Shown here: positions 37,004 to 47,522 of the stretch, piece after piece | How positions within the stretch are numbered: the first letter of the stretch is position 1 | How the letters are laid out: each line of letters starts with the position of its first letter | Position numbers and translations under genes: made by a program | Origin: an uncultured Bacteroidales bacterium | GTDB lineage: Bacteria > Bacteroidota > Bacteroidia > Bacteroidales > Tenuifilaceae | Assembly (NCBI GenBank): GCA_937926785.1 | Contig: CALBBQ010000009.1 | Location: 1-64,000 of the forward strand | Length of the DNA: 64,000 nucleotides | Direction: 5' to 3' | Notes under the pieces: model-generated | Database searches by the model: none | Seen by the model: the letters and a program-made list of their open reading frames with translations, nothing else | What the model was told of the DNA's origin: nothing

Positions 37004-37978
37004 TTAACTATTTCTGGAGCCTAGTTTGTGTAGTATTTGCCTAAGCACCTCTTTTCTTTTATCATCAACATCAAGAGCATCAAGCGATTCTTTTGCCTTT
37101 TCCAGGTAATCATCTATCAGCCGCTCTACATCTGCCTTGATGGCTAGTTTATGGTAATAGTCCATGACTTTTTCGATTTTTTGTTGCTCATTGGTGGATT
37201 TTTGGTTGTACAAATCAATAAATCCTTTGCGCTGTTCCCCTGTGAGTTTCTCGGCCGCAAGAATGGTGATTATCGTTTTTTTCGATGCTACAATGTCACC
37301 GCCTATGCGTTTACCAAATGTGCTTTCGTCCCCGAAGCAATCGAGCAGGTCGTCCTGTAGCTGAAAGGCAATACCCATTGATCGACCAAATTCTCCAATG
37401 GCTTCTATATCGGATTTTGTGGCACCGCCAATTATTGCCCCAATTTGAAGGGCCCCTTTTAACAGGATGGAGGTTTTTAGCTCTATCATTCTTAGGTAGC
37501 TTTGCCTGTCAACCATTTCTGTGGTTTCAAAGTCCATGTCCATTTGCTGACCTTCACATATACCCAACGCAAAATCATTGAATATTTCAATAATATTTTT
37601 AAGATGGGTTTGGTCAGCCTGTGCTAGCAACCGATACGACAATACAGTCATGGCATCACCAGAAAGAATTGCGATGTTGGAATCCCATTTCTTGTGGATA
37701 GTCTCGAATCCCCGTCGCTTATCAGCGTTGTCCATAATATCATCATGAACTAATGTAAAGTTATGGAATATCTCTACCGCTAAAGCCGAAGGGATGGCTG
37801 GAGTCACATCCTCGGAATAAACGTTGCATGCGGCCAATACTAGTACGGGCCTAATTCGTTTGCCACCCATTCCCAAAATATATGATATGGGCTCGTATAG
37901 ATTTCTGGGTTCATTGGGTAACCTAAAGTTGCTTATTGCATCTGCAACCAGATGGTTAAGAGTATCCAAAGAATGCAT
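37004..37978 (-). CDS. Polyprenyl (trans-isoprenyl) diphosphate synthase
   Basis: 324 residues. First aspartate motif VHDDIMDNADKRRG, second LQDDLLDCFGD, plus GGKRIRPVLVLAA at the N-terminus. An aromatic residue five positions before the first motif (FTLVHDD) is often associated with short products such as FPP or GGPP; chain length is otherwise unproved. It probably supplies precursors for menaquinone side chains or undecaprenyl lipids. Confidence 0.9.
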   Translation of the reverse strand: MHSLDTLNHLVADAISNFRLPNEPRNLYEPISYILGMGGKRIRPVLVLAACNVYSEDVTPAIPSALAVEIFHNFTLVHDDIMDNADKRRGFETIHKKWDSNIAILSGDAMTVLSYRLLAQADQTHLKNIIEIFNDFALGICEGQQMDMDFETTEMVDRQSYLRMIELKTSILLKGALQIGAIIGGATKSDIEAIGEFGRSMGIAFQLQDDLLDCFGDESTFGKRIGGDIVASKKTIITILAAEKLTGEQRKGFIDLYNQKSTNEQQKIEKVMDYYHKLAIKADVERLIDDYLEKAKESLDALDVDDKRKEVLRQILHKLGSRNS

Positions 37979-38005
37979 AAGTGAATTGATTTCTTTTATT
38001 TCGTT

Positions 38006-40357
38006 CTAATCTTCATCATCAAAACCCGAGCTCATTTCCATAACAAGTTCATCGTCCGGTAGTTGTGAGGGTTTGGGCTTATCGAACTGCTTAAGAACTG
38101 CAGGAAGCACAAATAGGTTCGTTACCACAGCGTAAAGCAGAGTAATGGCAATTAAAATGCCTAAGGCCTTAGTCCCACCAAAGCGAGAGGCAATGAAAAC
38201 ACCAAAACCGAAGAACAGTACCAGCGAAGTATAAATCATACTGATGCCCGTTTCGCGTATGGCATGAAAAATTGATTCCTTGATGTTGAATCCGGTTCGG
38301 TGTAACTCCTGCCTGTACTTTGATAAAAAGTGGATGGAGTTGTCAACGGCTATCCCAAGAGCAATGCTAAAGACAATTACCGTACTTGGCTTAAGATTTA
38401 TGCCCAAAAATCCCATGGTTGCTGCTGTAAGCAGTAACGGAATCATGTTAATGCCGATGGCAAAAAGAACCATACGAGCTTTTCGAAAAAGCCAGGCAAT
38501 GGCAACCGATATCAGAAGTATGGCTAATAGTAAACTTGATGTTAAGCTGTGAACCAGGTACTGGATGCCTTTTGTAGTTATAACACTAGCACCAGTTACC
38601 ATCACATTTGACGCTTCGTCGCCAAAAATATGAGCAACATCGCTTTGAATGCTGTCGATTAACGCCTTCATTTTAACGGAGCCCACATCTGCAACGTTGT
38701 ACATGATTCGAACATACTGCCCGGTGGAGTCAACCATTCGGGCGTACATGTCGCTCACCCCAATGCTCCTTGGTATGTATGACATTATGAAGGCTCTCTC
38801 GAAAGGCCCGGGTAATCGGTACTGATTCTCATTCCCATTATAGTATGCTTGCCGTGCGAATTTGGCTACTTCAACAATTGAAAATGGTTTTGAAAGTTCA
38901 GCATGGTCTGCCAGTTTGTTTTGAAGTTGATCAACCCGTTGATAAATCGAGTAGTTCATGTAACCGTTGGGTGTTCCTGTATTATAAATAACCTCAAGGG
39001 GCATTACTCCGGTAAAGTTCCTCTCAAAGAACTTCAAGTCCTTTTGTACCGTATGGTTACGGGGAACATCGTCTACCATGTAACCGTTTGCACGTAGAAA
39101 AGATGTTCCTACTATTCCTATAAGTATGGCTAACACGGTTATGCCAAAAACCCACCGCCTACGATAGTAAGTGGTGACCACAATTCGCGAAATAGCATGC
39201 TTAAAGGATGTTCTGTTGAGATGTAGCAGATGTTTAGCTTTGGGGGTGGGACTTACGCTTAGTATGAAAGGAATAACAATGAGTGAAATCAAAAATATCG
39301 CTATTACATTCAGCGAAGCAACTATTCCAAACTCCCTTAATATTTGGGTTTTAGTTGCTATAAAAGTAGCAAAGCCAAGCGCAGTGGTTAGGTTGGTGAG
39401 AAAAGTTGCACTTCCTATACGGAAAATAACCCTGTAAAGCGCTTTAATCTTATTCTGGTGGTGGGAAATTTCGTGGTGGTACTTGTTTATGAGATATATG
39501 CAGTTTGGTACCCCGATCACAATAAGTAAAGGAGGAACAACTGCGGTGAGCAGCGTTAAATCGAAGCCAAAGAGGGTAAGTGATCCCAACGACCATATCA
39601 CTGCTATTCCAACAACTAACAAAGAAATAACCACAACCCTAAATGAGCGGAAAAGTATCAAAAGAATGATTGTGGTTACAAGTACGGCCAACCCAACAAA
39701 CAGGAACATTTCAAACTTGATCATTTCAGCCACCACCGCCCTTATGTAGGGCAAGCCGGAGTAATGTAAAATGTTTCTCGTTTCTTGTTCGTACCTTTTA
39801 CCAGCATCCAAAATCTGATTGATTACCTTAATCCTATCAACCTGCATCATGCGTTCGCGATTCAGCGTGATAAGCATTAGGTATGTTTTGGTACTGGGGT
39901 TATATAAAAGCCCGCGGTAGAACGGAAGCTGATTTACAATACTGGAAAGCGAATCGGGATTGGATAGTTGGGGGTTGAAGGTAAGGCGTTGTGGGACGAA
40001 CTTTCTGCTAATGGTGTCCTTTGTTAAGGTGATTATATCGAGAACAGAAAAGACGGTTTCAACGCCATTTATACCTAAAAGTTGGTTTGATAAATTTTGC
40101 CATGCGGCAAGATGGTTTTGGCTAAAGTAAAGGGTATCGGTTACACCGATAACCATAATATTTTCTCCCTTGCCAAAAAGCTTGGATAGGCGCTGGTTCT
40201 GAATGTAGGCGCTATCGGATTTTGGCAATAGAGGGGCTGGTTTGTAAGATAATTGTACTTGGGAAGCTTTCCATCCCATGAAAAGGGTTATAAGCAGCAA
40301 TACCGTTGTGAGCAGGAAGCGCCTTTTAATTATAAACCTCGCTATTAAATGAAACAT
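38006..40357 (-). CDS. RND-superfamily (MMPL-type) exporter
   Basis: 783 residues from the ATG at 40357 (a TTG one codon earlier is less likely). Two copies of a TM helix + large periplasmic loop + five TM helices, the 12-TM MMPL plan. Segments include VVPPLLIVIGVPNCIYLINK and, in the second half, VFSIALGIAVDNSIHFLSK with the helix-4 acid. Such proteins export hopanoids, lipids or small lipophilic compounds. Substrate unknown. It ends 28 bases before the polyprenyl synthase, suggesting isoprenoid-related cargo, an inference. Confidence 0.88.
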   Translation of the reverse strand: MFHLIARFIIKRRFLLTTVLLLITLFMGWKASQVQLSYKPAPLLPKSDSAYIQNQRLSKLFGKGENIMVIGVTDTLYFSQNHLAAWQNLSNQLLGINGVETVFSVLDIITLTKDTISRKFVPQRLTFNPQLSNPDSLSSIVNQLPFYRGLLYNPSTKTYLMLITLNRERMMQVDRIKVINQILDAGKRYEQETRNILHYSGLPYIRAVVAEMIKFEMFLFVGLAVLVTTIILLILFRSFRVVVISLLVVGIAVIWSLGSLTLFGFDLTLLTAVVPPLLIVIGVPNCIYLINKYHHEISHHQNKIKALYRVIFRIGSATFLTNLTTALGFATFIATKTQILREFGIVASLNVIAIFLISLIVIPFILSVSPTPKAKHLLHLNRTSFKHAISRIVVTTYYRRRWVFGITVLAILIGIVGTSFLRANGYMVDDVPRNHTVQKDLKFFERNFTGVMPLEVIYNTGTPNGYMNYSIYQRVDQLQNKLADHAELSKPFSIVEVAKFARQAYYNGNENQYRLPGPFERAFIMSYIPRSIGVSDMYARMVDSTGQYVRIMYNVADVGSVKMKALIDSIQSDVAHIFGDEASNVMVTGASVITTKGIQYLVHSLTSSLLLAILLISVAIAWLFRKARMVLFAIGINMIPLLLTAATMGFLGINLKPSTVIVFSIALGIAVDNSIHFLSKYRQELHRTGFNIKESIFHAIRETGISMIYTSLVLFFGFGVFIASRFGGTKALGILIAITLLYAVVTNLFVLPAVLKQFDKPKPSQLPDDELVMEMSSGFDDED

Positions 40358-40471
40358 CAATCTTAAATTTTACTTTGGCAATATTATGAATAAATGCGGA
40401 ATGTTGTTACTGGTTTAAGGAATAAACCGAATGAATTTCGGGATTATTTTTCAAATTAAACCACTAAAATT

Positions 40472-40479
40472 TACCTTTG
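40472..40479 (+). promoter_or_regulatory. -7 box for the Na/Pi cotransporter gene
   Basis: TACCTTTG, a full TAnnTTTG match, 16 bases before the ATG at 40496. Confidence 0.45.
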
Positions 40480-40495
40480 CGGAAATTCGTATAAC

Positions 40496-42226
40496 ATGCA
40501 GTACGGACTTCTTGATCTTCTAAACCTCATTGGCTCACTTGGCCTTTTCTTGTATGGCATGAAGATGATGAGCGAGTCGCTCCAAAAGGTGGCCGGAGAA
40601 AGAATGCGCGCCATACTCGGCTCGATGACCTCGAATCGTTTCATGGGTATTTTAACCGGCTTTCTGGTTACCAGCGTTGTTCAATCATCGTCGGCTACTA
40701 CTGTAATGGTTGTAAGCTTTGTGAATGCAGGCTTGCTTTCCCTTGTCCAATCCATTGGGGTGATAATGGGTGCTAACATTGGTACTACTATTACGGCCTG
40801 GCTAATCTCTCTGCTTGGCTTCAAATTTAGTATCATCCTTATCGCTATTCCGTTGATAGGACTCGGGTTTCCCTTGCTATTTTCAAAAAAACAGAGTCTC
40901 AGGTTTGGCGGTGAGGCATTAATTGGGTTTTCATTGCTCTTTCTTGGCCTCGAATTTTTAAAGAATTCCGTACCGCGCATCGACCAAAATCCGGAAATGT
41001 TCCATTTCCTTTCTAACTACAGCAACTTAGGCTTTCTTTCTATTTTGCTATTTTTAGGAATAGGCACCCTGCTTACCCTGATCATCCAATCATCAAGCGC
41101 AACCATGGCCCTTACACTTGTAATGTGTAACCAGGGCTGGATTTCGTTTGAGGTGGCTGCCGCCATGATTCTAGGCGAAAATATTGGTACCACCATAACA
41201 GCAAACATTGCTGCCATCATAGGAAATGTTTCGGCCAAAAGGGCGGCCCGAGCTCACTTCTTTTTTAACGTAATTGGGGTTATCTGGATGTTGTTGGTGT
41301 TCTACCCGTTTACACACACCATTGCCGGGGTGCTTGAAAATATTACAGGCAGGTCACCCTTTACCAGCGCCGATGAAATTCCTTTTGCGCTTAGTATCTT
41401 TCACTCCTCGTTTAACCTAATCAACACTTTGATCCTTGTTTGGTTTACCCCACTTCTGGTAAAACTGGTAACATGGATTGTTCCATCTAAGAAAGAAGAG
41501 GATGAAGAGTTTAGGCTGGTTCACATAAACATTGGCTTGATGTCAACCGCAGAACTTTCACTTGTTCAAGCACATAAAGAGGTGATAACTTATGTTAAGC
41601 GCATCCACAGGATGTTTGGCTTTGTTCGCCAACTTTTTAGCGAAACCAACGACAAGGAGTTCGAGAATATATACCAGCGAATTGAGAAGTACGAGGGTAT
41701 CAGTGATAGGATTGAAGTGGAGATTGCCACATACCTAAACAAGGTATCGACTTATGAACTAAGCGACGAGAGTTCTCGTAAACTGCAAGCGCTCTTTAGG
41801 ATAATTAGTGAGATAGAATCTATTGCCGATAGCAACTACTCGCTGGCTAGAACGCTAAAACGTAAGCGGGATCAGAAAATCTGGTTTAATCAGGAGATTC
41901 GCGATAATATGAACAAAATGTTCGATTTGCTGGATGAGGCATTTGCTATCATGAAAGATAATCTTGAGGTTAGCCAAAAATACGCATCCATTAATCTCGG
42001 TCCCGTGTACGATGTTGAAAACAGAATCAATGAGTTCAGAACCATTCTGAAGGAAGAGCATATCCAAAATATCGAAACGAATAAGTACAAGTACCTGACT
42101 GGCGTCATATACAGCGATCTGTTTAACGAAGCTGAAAAGCTGGGCGACTATATTATTAATGTTTCGGAGGCTATTGCAGAAATAGAAAAACATACAAAAC
42201 TTAAATCCCATCACGCGGGGAAATAA
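40496..42226 (+). CDS. Na/Pi cotransporter family protein with PhoU-like domain
   Basis: 576 residues. The membrane part contains two inverted repeats with QSSSATTVMVVSFVNAG and QSSSATMALTLVMCNQG, and the paired MGANIGTTITAWL and LGENIGTTITANI, hallmarks of NptA-type transporters. The C-terminal 200 residues (about 345-560) are helical and PhoU-like. It probably takes up phosphate with sodium. It faces the atp operon convergently. Confidence 0.93.
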   Translation: MQYGLLDLLNLIGSLGLFLYGMKMMSESLQKVAGERMRAILGSMTSNRFMGILTGFLVTSVVQSSSATTVMVVSFVNAGLLSLVQSIGVIMGANIGTTITAWLISLLGFKFSIILIAIPLIGLGFPLLFSKKQSLRFGGEALIGFSLLFLGLEFLKNSVPRIDQNPEMFHFLSNYSNLGFLSILLFLGIGTLLTLIIQSSSATMALTLVMCNQGWISFEVAAAMILGENIGTTITANIAAIIGNVSAKRAARAHFFFNVIGVIWMLLVFYPFTHTIAGVLENITGRSPFTSADEIPFALSIFHSSFNLINTLILVWFTPLLVKLVTWIVPSKKEEDEEFRLVHINIGLMSTAELSLVQAHKEVITYVKRIHRMFGFVRQLFSETNDKEFENIYQRIEKYEGISDRIEVEIATYLNKVSTYELSDESSRKLQALFRIISEIESIADSNYSLARTLKRKRDQKIWFNQEIRDNMNKMFDLLDEAFAIMKDNLEVSQKYASINLGPVYDVENRINEFRTILKEEHIQNIETNKYKYLTGVIYSDLFNEAEKLGDYIINVSEAIAEIEKHTKLKSHHAGK

Positions 42227-42230
42227 AAAA

Positions 42231-42257
42231 AGTAAAACGGATTTCTCAACTTTTACT
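42231..42257. terminator. Weak candidate terminator between Na/Pi and atpG
   Basis: Inverted repeat AGTAAAA (42231-42237) / TTTTACT (42251-42257) with a 13-base loop; an A7 run precedes it. The stem is AT-rich and overlaps the atpG stop codon, so it is only a candidate. Confidence 0.3.
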
Positions 42258-43128
42258 GCTTTAAGGCGTTTGCACCCGAAACAATTTCAAGTATTTCTTT
42301 CGTAATGGCGGCTTGTCTGGCTTTATTGTACTCAAGGATAAGCTGGTTGTAGATCGAAGAGGCATTCTCTGTAGCCTGATGCATGGCCGTCATCCTTGCA
42401 CCATGTTCTGCTGCAATACTCTCCAGTATAGCCGAGTGAAGCTGGTTTAGAAGAAAATATGGAATTAGCCTATCGATTAATACATCTTGGTTGGGTTCAA
42501 CTATTGGTTTAACTGAAAAATTCTTACCTTTTGACTTTTTGTAGATTATCGGCAAATACTGTTCATCAATTTGTATCTGCGTGGCTGCATTCTTGAATTT
42601 ATTAAAAACAAGGATCACCTTATCTATCTCTCCACTTAAAAACTCATTACAAAGAGCTGTAAAGATATCTTTGGTTAACTCAACGGTGGGTTTATCCAGT
42701 AATGAGTGGTTAAGAGATGCAACCGTAAAACCTTTACGCCTGAGCGATTCCTCTCCTTTTCTCCCCAATGTGTAAAATACAATCGATGCAGAAGGGTACT
42801 TGCTCTTAAGTGTGCTATAAGTGGAAACAGCATGTTTAACTATGTTTGAGTTGAATGCGCCGCACATGCTGTTGTTTGAGGTGATTAAGAGTATAGATAT
42901 TTTTTTAACTTGCTTTCTATCTGTAAAATAAACATTTTTATTTGTAATACTACTATTAATAACAAAATTCAAAATCTTGTTTATATTATCGTTAAATGGT
43001 CTGAAGCGCAAGACACTGTTCTGTGCCTTTTTGAATTTGGCAGCAGAAACCATTTTCATGGCACTGGTTATCTTTTTGGTCGAAGCAACCGAAGCAATTC
43101 GTGTTCGAATTTCTTTCAGATTGGCCAT
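42253..43128 (-). CDS. atpG: ATP synthase F1 gamma subunit
   Basis: 291 residues. The central shaft of F1. Characteristic N-terminus LKEIRTRIASVASTKKITSA MKMVSAAKF region and C-terminal MTAMHQATENASSIY followed by the helix LEYNKARQAAITKEILEI. Last gene of the atpBEFHAG cluster, 6 bases after atpA. Confidence 0.96.
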   Translation of the reverse strand: MANLKEIRTRIASVASTKKITSAMKMVSAAKFKKAQNSVLRFRPFNDNINKILNFVINSSITNKNVYFTDRKQVKKISILLITSNNSMCGAFNSNIVKHAVSTYSTLKSKYPSASIVFYTLGRKGEESLRRKGFTVASLNHSLLDKPTVELTKDIFTALCNEFLSGEIDKVILVFNKFKNAATQIQIDEQYLPIIYKKSKGKNFSVKPIVEPNQDVLIDRLIPYFLLNQLHSAILESIAAEHGARMTAMHQATENASSIYNQLILEYNKARQAAITKEILEIVSGANALKQ

Positions 43129-43134
43129 TTAGTG

Positions 43135-44724
43135 CTACTTTTTATATTCAATGTAGTTTTTAGCAACCTCTTCCGCAAGATGGGTAAGGGATTCGGCAAC
43201 TTCATCGGTAAAATCACCCATAGCAATCTGTTCTAACTCATGCTTAAGCAAGAGCTTACACCGCTCCAGAAAATCCTTTTCAAAATCCTTAACCCGGTTA
43301 ACGGGTATGTTTTTAAGCAACCCTTTGGTGCCACAATATATGATTGCAACTTGCAGTTCAACTGGTAGGGGTTGATACTGACCCTGTTTAAGAATCTCAA
43401 CGTTTTTAGCGCCCTTGTCGAGCACGGCAAGAGTTGCCGCATCAAGGTCGGCACCGAACTTAGCAAACGCCTCCAACTCGCGGTACTGGGCCTGATCAAG
43501 TTTCAAAGTTCCCGCAACCTTACGCATGGACTTAATCTGGGCTTTACCTCCCACACGCGATACCGAAATCCCAACGTTAATGGCCGGTCGTATCCCATTG
43601 TTAAACAGATTCGACTCAAGGAAGATTTGTCCATCGGTTATGGATATCACGTTGGTTGGGATGTAGGCCGACACGTCACCTGCCTGAGTTTCAATAATGG
43701 GTAACGCAGTAAGCGACCCCCCTCCTTTTACCAAGGGTTTGAGAGCAGCAGGTAAATCGTTCATGTTGGCTGCAATCTCGTCCGACTCAATTATCTTGGC
43801 TGCCCTCTCCAAAAGGCGAGAGTGTAGGTAAAACACATCGCCCGGGTAGGCCTCGCGCCCTGGGGGCCGACGCAGAAGAAGCGACACTTCGCGGTACGAA
43901 ACAGCCTGTTTGCTTAAATCATCGTAAACAAGCAGGGCATGACGTCCTGTATCTCTGAAATACTCACCAATAGTAGCACCTGCAAAGGGTGCATAGAACT
44001 GCATGGCAGCCGGATCCGATGCGGTGGCAACCACAATGATGGTGTATTCCATGGCACCAAACTCTTCCAGCGTTTTGGCTATGCTTGCAACCGTTGAGCC
44101 CTTTTGGCCTACTGCAACATATATGCAGTAAACCGGATCGCCCTTCAGGTAGTTGTTTCGCTGGTTAATGATGGTGTCAATGGCAATGGCGGTTTTTCCT
44201 GTTTGGCGGTCGCCAATAATAAGCTCTCGCTGCCCCCTTCCAATGGGAATCATTGAGTCAATAGCCTTTATTCCGGTTTGAATAGGTTGAGTAACCGGTT
44301 GTCGATAGATTACCCCAGGTGCTTTTCGTTCAAGCGGAAGTAAAATAGTTTTACCAGTAATCGGTCCCTTCCCATCGATGGGTTCGCCAAGCGTGTTTAC
44401 TATACGTCCTAATAGTCCATCGCCAACTGGAATTGAGGCTATTTCGTTCAGCTGTTTCACCCTATCCCCTTCTTTTACCTTTTCTGTAGGTCCCAGCAGC
44501 ACAACTCCCACGTTGTCCTCTTCAAGGTTTAAAGCAATACCTCGCACTCCCGATTCAAACTCTACCAGCTCATTCGACTTAACACTATTCAAGCCAAATA
44601 CGCGTGCTATACCGTCGCTTACCTGTAAAACGAATCCCGTTTCTTCAAATTTGGCCTTTGTGCTAATCCCTGCAAGTTCATCTTTGATGAGCTGTGTTAT
44701 TTCAGAAGGTTTAATTCCTGACAT
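43135..44724 (-). CDS. atpA: ATP synthase F1 alpha subunit
   Basis: 529 residues. Walker A GDRQTGKT at 171-178; other signatures are [35 protein letters not shown] and [21 protein letters not shown]. It forms the non-catalytic nucleotide sites of F1. It starts 13 bases after atpH. Confidence 0.97.
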   Translation of the reverse strand: MSGIKPSEITQLIKDELAGISTKAKFEETGFVLQVSDGIARVFGLNSVKSNELVEFESGVRGIALNLEEDNVGVVLLGPTEKVKEGDRVKQLNEIASIPVGDGLLGRIVNTLGEPIDGKGPITGKTILLPLERKAPGVIYRQPVTQPIQTGIKAIDSMIPIGRGQRELIIGDRQTGKTAIAIDTIINQRNNYLKGDPVYCIYVAVGQKGSTVASIAKTLEEFGAMEYTIIVVATASDPAAMQFYAPFAGATIGEYFRDTGRHALLVYDDLSKQAVSYREVSLLLRRPPGREAYPGDVFYLHSRLLERAAKIIESDEIAANMNDLPAALKPLVKGGGSLTALPIIETQAGDVSAYIPTNVISITDGQIFLESNLFNNGIRPAINVGISVSRVGGKAQIKSMRKVAGTLKLDQAQYRELEAFAKFGADLDAATLAVLDKGAKNVEILKQGQYQPLPVELQVAIIYCGTKGLLKNIPVNRVKDFEKDFLERCKLLLKHELEQIAMGDFTDEVAESLTHLAEEVAKNYIEYKK

Positions 44725-44737
44725 GGCTTCCCTATTT

Positions 44738-45283
44738 TCAAATTTTTTTCTTGAGTAATGACTTTTTGATTTCTGATAACTGGCCTTTTACACTTGAATC
44801 ATAAATCTTACCGTTTATCAATAATGCATAGCCTGCAACTAGATCTGGTTTAAATCTAATTTCTATTTCGCAGGATGAATTTAACGCATTACTAACTTTA
44901 TTTTTAACGCTCGCCAGGCTTTCAGATTCTAACTCGAACGGTAGCTCAAGCTCTACATCCAGAATTGATTTAGATTCAAGGTATTTCTTCCTAAAAATGA
45001 GCAGAACTTGGAATAGGTACTCTAATCTGTCTCTCCGTTCCAGTAATGACATCAGGTTCTTCAGTGCCGTATGGATTGGTTCCTTAAACAGATTGTTGAG
45101 AAGGTTTATTTTCTCTTCAATGCTTAAACTATTATCGGAGAGTGCAATTCTAAGTTCAGGGTGTAATCTCAGCAGGTTGATCAACTTTTTAACATGAGGG
45201 TAAACCCGTTCCAGCTCTTTGCTGCTTAAGAGGTACTCATAAAAACTAATGGCATAACGACTGGCAATTGCTCCTGTTTCCAT
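44738..45283 (-). CDS. atpH: ATP synthase F1 delta subunit
   Basis: 181 residues of the OSCP/delta family: [14 protein letters not shown] at the N-terminus and the C-terminal strand region [20 protein letters not shown]. It links F1 to the peripheral stalk. Two bases separate it from atpF. Confidence 0.93.
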   Translation of the reverse strand: METGAIASRYAISFYEYLLSSKELERVYPHVKKLINLLRLHPELRIALSDNSLSIEEKINLLNNLFKEPIHTALKNLMSLLERRDRLEYLFQVLLIFRKKYLESKSILDVELELPFELESESLASVKNKVSNALNSSCEIEIRFKPDLVAGYALLINGKIYDSSVKGQLSEIKKSLLKKKI

Positions 45284-45285
45284 CT

Positions 45286-45780
45286 CTAATTTTTAGGCAT
45301 TTCGTCAAGCAGTCGCTCTAAATATTCCTGCTGCCGTTCTCTGTCCTTCAGCTGATTTCTAAGTATTTTTTCAGAAAGTTCAATTGTAAGAGAGGCGACA
45401 GACTCATAAAGTTCTTTTCTGGCCGCTTCTCTTTCTAAGAGAATCTGTTCCCTGGCCTTATCAAGCATTTTTTGGGTTTCAATACGAGCCTGCTCTTTTG
45501 CTTCGGCAAGCAATTTTTCTCTTAAAACTTTTGTTTCGGCTATTTCACGCTCGCGTTCCTGCCGAGCCTTTTCAGCCATTCGCCGGTTTTCTTGCTGAAG
45601 CTTGGCCAATTCTAATCTTGCTTCTTCGGCCATCCTCATTGAGCGGGCAATGCTTTCTTCGCGGTTTTTAAGAGCTTGCAGTATGGGTTTCCAAGCAAAC
45701 TTTTTTAGGATAAATAGTAGTATCCCGAAAGAGAGCAGCGCCCAGAACAAGAGGCCGTAATCCGGGGTAACCAGGCCCAT
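45286..45780 (-). CDS. atpF: ATP synthase Fo b subunit
   Basis: 164 residues. One N-terminal TM helix (YGLLFWALLSFGILLFIL, about 8-25) followed by a long charged coiled coil (KWPIL-like start, then EESIARSMRMAEEARLEL). It forms the peripheral stalk. Confidence 0.95.
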   Translation of the reverse strand: MGLVTPDYGLLFWALLSFGILLFILKKFAWKPILQALKNREESIARSMRMAEEARLELAKLQQENRRMAEKARQEREREIAETKVLREKLLAEAKEQARIETQKMLDKAREQILLEREAARKELYESVASLTIELSEKILRNQLKDRERQQEYLERLLDEMPKN

Positions 45781-45791
45781 GATTTAATGAT

Positions 45792-46049
45792 TTAGTTAAA
45801 CAAAGCAATGATGCACAGGATGAGGGCAAAAAACGCAACACCTTCAATGAGCGCAGCCGATACAATCATGTTGGTCCGAATGTCGCCTGAGGCTTCGGGC
45901 TGACGAGCAATGGATTTTAATGCAGTTTCTCCGATCCTTCCAATGCCAAGCGCCGCAGCTATTACAACTATAGACGCTCCAATTGCTATAGCGGCTTTTG
46001 CAATGGAAGCGCCATCAACTGCTTGTAGTAAAACGATTAGTGTGTTCAT
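45792..46049 (-). CDS. atpE: ATP synthase Fo c subunit
   Basis: 85 residues, two TM helices with the polar loop ARQPEA (48-53) and the ion-carrying Glu69 in AALIEGVAFF. Glu69 is followed by Gly rather than Ser/Thr and helix 1 lacks the Gln of sodium-type rings, so proton coupling is the better inference. Confidence 0.96.
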   Translation of the reverse strand: MNTLIVLLQAVDGASIAKAAIAIGASIVVIAAALGIGRIGETALKSIARQPEASGDIRTNMIVSAALIEGVAFFALILCIIALFN

Positions 46050-46070
46050 AGCATTTTATAGTTTAAGTTA

Positions 46071-47159
46071 TTAATGATGTTCTTCAGTAGCCATTCCGAT
46101 ATAAAGAGCCGAAAGTAACGTAAATACATAGGCTTGAATTAAGGCTACCAGTAACTCCAGCAAGGACATGAAAACCAAAAACAGCAAGGAAACTGGAGCA
46201 ACTGCAAACCCTAGCCATTGATTCATAGCTGCAAAAATGAAGATTAAAGAAAGGAACACTATTGCAACCATGTGCCCGGCAAGTATGTTCGCAAATAAAC
46301 GGACCATGAGTACAAATGGCTTTATGAATATGCTTATAAACTCTACCATGGGCATAATGGGTATTGGGAGTTTCAGAAATCCCGGAATGCCTGGAGGGCT
46401 TACAATGTGTTTCCAGTATGTTTTATTTCCATTTCGGTTAACTGTAAAAAAAGTAAACAAGGCTAAAGCCATGGTAACCGAAATGTTGCCTGTTACATTG
46501 GCTCCGCCGGGAAATATGGGTATTAAACCTAAAAGGTTGGAAAACCAGATGAAAAAGAACAGGGTAAGCAGAAAGGGCATAAACCTGGCATACTTTTTTT
46601 CTCCTATCGATGGTATAGCAATCTCGTTTCGTATGAATATGATAAAGGGCTCGAATATGTTTTGTAACCCTTTAGGTGGCGAGTCGGGATGTGCCTTGTA
46701 TCGGTTGCCAACGGTGATAAAGATTATTGAAAGCAACAAACAAGTTAAAACGATAGAAAAGGCATTTTTCGTCAACGAAAAATTATATGGCAGCGGTTTC
46801 GACTCGTCCAAATGGCCTTGTTCATCTACCTCAGCTATTTTTCCTTTAAGCTTTCCTTCGGTAACCAGTTTAAATCCTTTGTATTCGTGTTCACCGTGAT
46901 GGAACTTGCTTGAAAGAAATATGTGAAAGCCCTTTTCTTTGCTATATAGGATTACCGGAAGGGGAATGGTTATGTGATGATGTGCAACCGTAGTAATATG
47001 CCACTCATAGGAATCGCTTATGTGTTCAAATATAAACTCAGAGGCGCTAAACTTACTTTGATTTTCGTGTTCTGTTTTTTCAGGAACAATTGCTAACGAT
47101 GCTCTTGTTGGGAGAGCAAGGATTAATGTTGCAGCCGTTAGCTTAGCAATGAGTCTCAC
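46071..47159 (-). CDS. atpB: ATP synthase Fo a subunit, with long N-terminal extension
   Basis: 362 residues. The C-terminal two thirds are the a subunit, with the essential Arg287 in FVLMVRLFANILAGH and the last helix LLELLVALIQAYVFTLL. The first 125 residues are an extension with signal-peptide-like residues 1-23 and a His/charged soluble region (HITTVAHHHITIP), as in other Bacteroidota a subunits. It overlaps the AtpI-like gene by 17 bases. Confidence 0.95.
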   Translation of the reverse strand: MRLIAKLTAATLILALPTRASLAIVPEKTEHENQSKFSASEFIFEHISDSYEWHITTVAHHHITIPLPVILYSKEKGFHIFLSSKFHHGEHEYKGFKLVTEGKLKGKIAEVDEQGHLDESKPLPYNFSLTKNAFSIVLTCLLLSIIFITVGNRYKAHPDSPPKGLQNIFEPFIIFIRNEIAIPSIGEKKYARFMPFLLTLFFFIWFSNLLGLIPIFPGGANVTGNISVTMALALFTFFTVNRNGNKTYWKHIVSPPGIPGFLKLPIPIMPMVEFISIFIKPFVLMVRLFANILAGHMVAIVFLSLIFIFAAMNQWLGFAVAPVSLLFLVFMSLLELLVALIQAYVFTLLSALYIGMATEEHH

Positions 47160-47520
47160 TGTTTTTTAAAACTTTGGTTACAAAGTAAGTAAAGTGAAAA
47201 AGGAAAAACAGATACGATATCAAATATACAAAAATACATAGTTTAATGTTCTCTGTTCCGTTCAAAAAAACAACAAAAAACATGATGGTGTTTAAAATCA
47301 AGCTAATAGCCTTAAGTAAGTAAAACTTTACGTTGAACTGATGGTTTCTCAGAAACCAATTAGAAAGCAAAAAGGAATAAACAGCCACATTTATTAGTGC
47401 TGGAATTACTGGTACAACCAACAATTTCCAGCTATAACCGAATGTGGCTACTATTAGGGAAAGAAAAACTGATAACAAAAGGGAAGATAGGTAAAATTTT
47501 ATGTTCAAGGTTAATCGCAT
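47143..47520 (-). CDS. AtpI-like small membrane protein
   Basis: 125 residues with four predicted TM helices (about 8-28, 33-55, 70-86, 93-112). Sequence similarity is weak; position directly before atpB and its size and topology are those of AtpI, a proposed chaperone for c-ring assembly. It overlaps atpB and starts 2 bases after the bactofilin stop. Confidence 0.65.
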   Translation of the reverse strand: MRLTLNIKFYLSSLLLSVFLSLIVATFGYSWKLLVVPVIPALINVAVYSFLLSNWFLRNHQFNVKFYLLKAISLILNTIMFFVVFLNGTENIKLCIFVYLISYLFFLFHFTYFVTKVLKNSETHC

Positions 47521-47522
47521 GC

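Noticed and set aside
43372..43704. Plus-strand frames inside atpA and other atp genes
   Set aside because: Antisense to strongly conserved ATP synthase genes.
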